Assembly (NCBI RefSeq): GCF_018390735.1
Contig: NZ_JAHBCL010000040.1
Location: forward strand, 1-34,696
DNA from: Fusibacter paucivorans
GTDB taxonomy: Bacteria; Bacillota; Clostridia; Peptostreptococcales; Acidaminobacteraceae
Direction of reading: 5' to 3'
DNA length: 34,696 nucleotides
Positions within the stretch are counted from its first letter, which is position 1. Every line of letters starts with the position of its first letter. The translations under genes were made by a program, and so were the position numbers. Under the pieces are notes generated by a model. The model ran no database searches and was not told where the DNA came from. It worked only from the letters and a program-made list of their open reading frames with translations. Shown here piece after piece: positions 33,027 to 34,696 of this stretch.

Positions 33027-34586
33027 ATGAAATTTTTTCGTTTCATGTTCTTGACAGCACTGGTAATCCTCAGCATATCTGCATCGACAATCATCGTTGG
33101 CGTCATGTACGCCTATCAATTTAATGATGATGAAAACAATCTCTACTACTCTGAACTGAGTTATCGCCTGATCGAAAAACAGATGGAACGCCGTATGGAA
33201 ATGGCTGCCGAGCATTTGTTTTATTCAGTTGATGCAATTGATCTTCGAAACAGCATTACCCTTTCGCTGGTTAATCAGTTGGATGACAGTGCCTTTAAGA
33301 CAAAGATGATGAATATTGCCGCCGCGGAAACCATGACGGGCTATTACTATGAACTCGGTGGTGAAGACCATATAAACCGCGTTGTCGGCAGCTATGAACG
33401 CGTTGTGATTGATCGTGCACTGGGAGCCTTTCGAGAAGATTTGACAGAAAATGTACAGATGGATATCGTCAAAGTTGAATCGCAAAATTATTTGGTCTTT
33501 ATCAATCAATACCATAATTATACAGATAATGCCTCACATTTTATCGTCTACTATACGCCATTTGAAAACTTTGCCAATACGGGCTTTTTAAATGATTTAA
33601 CCAATGGCAATGGATTCTTAAATATCGAAATCATTTTGGACAGTGCGATTAGTGACAACGCCGTATCGTTTAGAGATGGTTATATTGATATCACAAAAGA
33701 CGCTTACAATGTTGTTTACATGCCAGTTACAGAAGTATCAGATCACTGGGTTATGGCTGTTTACATGGGAAAACCCAGAATCATCAGTGCCATTAATCAA
33801 AAAATTAATATGATTATTATGACAATTATCGCAGGTTTTTTCTTGTTTACCTTTATCTTTTTGCTTCTTTCTAAAAAGATCAGCAAGAATCTGGATGATG
33901 TTGTTGAGCAAGTAGATCACATTGCCAACGGACACTATACGAATAAGATTCACCTCAAGGGCATCTATGAACTCGAACAGCTGTCAAACAGTATCAATCA
34001 AATGGGTGATACCATAGATGCAAAAATCAGCGAACTTTCTAAAAAAAATGCCGAAATGCTGAGATTAATGATCGAAGCATTAGATGCGAATGATACTTAT
34101 ACAAAGGGACACTCGGAACGCGTTGCAAAATTAGCGCGCAAGTTGGGTGAAGCCGTTGGTTATGAAGATATAGATCAGTTAGTTTCAGCGGCATTGTTGC
34201 ATGACATTGGCAAGATTACAGTGCCGGAGAATATTTTAAACAAACCCGGAAAGCTTGAAAAAGAGGAATTTGAAATCATCAAGCAGCACACGGTTGTCGG
34301 CAAACGCATTCTCAGCCAATCCAGCGCTTTTGATAATATCGACGATCTAGTGCTCTACCATCATGAGCGCATAGATGGGAAGGGTTATCCAGAAGGATTA
34401 ACGGGTGAAAAAATCCCCCTCGGGGCAAAATTAATCGCCATCTGTGATGTTTATGATGCATTGACCACTGCCCGTCCCTATCGCGGCGCCATGACACATG
34501 AAGCGGCAATGGCCATTATCATTGAAGGAAAAGGCAAGCAATTCTCGGAAAAAGTCGTCAATGCGTTTATGACACTGATGTTTTAG
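33027..34586 (+). CDS. Membrane sensor with HAMP and HD-GYP domains
   Basis: A 519-residue protein. The N-terminal transmembrane helix (about residues 6-28) and a second one (about 256-282) flank an extracytoplasmic sensor region of about 225 residues that I cannot assign to a family. A HAMP linker (SKKISKNLDDVVEQVDHIANGHY) and a short coiled coil follow. The HD-GYP domain begins HSERVAKLARKLG, with the HD pair at 392-393 (LLHDIGKITVPENIL) and HHERIDGKGYPEGLTGEKIPLGAKLIAICDVYDAL at about 445-480. All residues of a cyclic-di-GMP phosphodiesterase of this class are present. A strong GGAGG site precedes the ATG. It likely lowers cyclic-di-GMP in response to an outside signal. Confidence 0.93.
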   Translation: MKFFRFMFLTALVILSISASTIIVGVMYAYQFNDDENNLYYSELSYRLIEKQMERRMEMAAEHLFYSVDAIDLRNSITLSLVNQLDDSAFKTKMMNIAAAETMTGYYYELGGEDHINRVVGSYERVVIDRALGAFREDLTENVQMDIVKVESQNYLVFINQYHNYTDNASHFIVYYTPFENFANTGFLNDLTNGNGFLNIEIILDSAISDNAVSFRDGYIDITKDAYNVVYMPVTEVSDHWVMAVYMGKPRIISAINQKINMIIMTIIAGFFLFTFIFLLLSKKISKNLDDVVEQVDHIANGHYTNKIHLKGIYELEQLSNSINQMGDTIDAKISELSKKNAEMLRLMIEALDANDTYTKGHSERVAKLARKLGEAVGYEDIDQLVSAALLHDIGKITVPENILNKPGKLEKEEFEIIKQHTVVGKRILSQSSAFDNIDDLVLYHHERIDGKGYPEGLTGEKIPLGAKLIAICDVYDALTTARPYRGAMTHEAAMAIIIEGKGKQFSEKVVNAFMTLMF

Positions 34587-34673
34587 TCCACGTGATTTGA
34601 CTTTGCCTTGCTCTTTGTCTTTGTCAATGCCACGGTGAAATAGCTCCCTTGTTTTGCCGTAGTCATTTGTTAC

Positions 34674-34696
34674 AATACATATAGCATATATGTATT
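34674..34696. promoter_or_regulatory. Perfect 10-bp inverted repeat at the window edge
   Basis: AATACATATA and TATATGTATT flank GCA and run to the last base. It lies about 90 bases after the HD-GYP stop and could be an operator for a gene beyond the window; the sequence ends too soon to tell. The gap 34587-34673 shows no gene. Confidence 0.5.

Overview
The window looks like chromosomal DNA of an anaerobic, low-to-medium G+C Firmicute, probably a clostridium. The reasons are Shine-Dalgarno sites of the GGAGG type before almost every gene, a Bacillus/Clostridium-type LexA regulon (lexA divergent from a yneA-like LysM gene, CGAAC-N4-GTTYG boxes), a CBS/DRTGG-type manganese pyrophosphatase, a YnbB-like PLP lyase, and GdhA plus a short malic enzyme. 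Nothing in the sequence fixes the species.

Region 1 (1-3.2 kb) is AT-rich and eroded. It holds one intact GNAT/YoaP-like gene, one small unknown membrane protein, and three relics of larger genes: a methyltransferase C-terminal piece, a possible metallo-hydrolase C-terminus, and the first 33 codons of a lipoate-protein ligase. Region 2 (3.2-4.56 kb) is the SOS module, with a LysM division-inhibitor-like gene and lexA diverging across three LexA boxes, closed by a strong bidirectional terminator.

Region 3 (4.56-24.3 kb), all on the minus strand, is the centre of the window. In transcription order it is modA-modB-modC (molybdate uptake), a sigma-54 activator, a MoeA/Mog-like molybdopterin protein with a Cys-rich tail, a Desulfovibrio gigas Mop-type molybdenum aldehyde oxidoreductase, a large flavin/Fe-S/CCG electron-transfer protein, a small two-CxxC protein, a SAM methyltransferase, a C-GCAxxG-C-C protein, XdhC, a MobA/MocA-like nucleotidyltransferase fused to an HD domain, a radical SAM protein (TrsS type), a PaaK-like adenylating ligase, a histidine phosphatase, a 59-residue zinc-ribbon protein and a His/Asp-rich protein. 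The core matches a neighbourhood I know from Desulfovibrio vulgaris (about DVU_1551-DVU_1559), whose biochemical purpose is not established to my knowledge. The set looks like a maturation and redox-partner pathway for the Mo enzyme.

Two sequences match the sigma-54 consensus (24182-24197 before modA; 19240-19255 before the MoeA-like gene). Each is preceded by the same dyad, GTGTTACC-N12-GGTAACAY. This suggests that the activator encoded between them controls Mo uptake, itself and the enzyme/maturation operon as one regulon. The second site doubles as the activator gene's terminator, and a further terminator-like hairpin lies in the leader of the MoeA-like gene.

Region 4 (24.5-34.7 kb) is ordinary metabolism and signalling: gdhA, a soluble chemotaxis transducer paired with a FIST sensor, a malic enzyme, a YnbB-like PLP lyase, a CBS-regulated pyrophosphatase and a membrane HD-GYP protein. 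A neat 9 x 12-nt tandem repeat lies between the FIST gene and the malic enzyme gene. No tRNA, rRNA, CRISPR array, transposase or integrase was seen.
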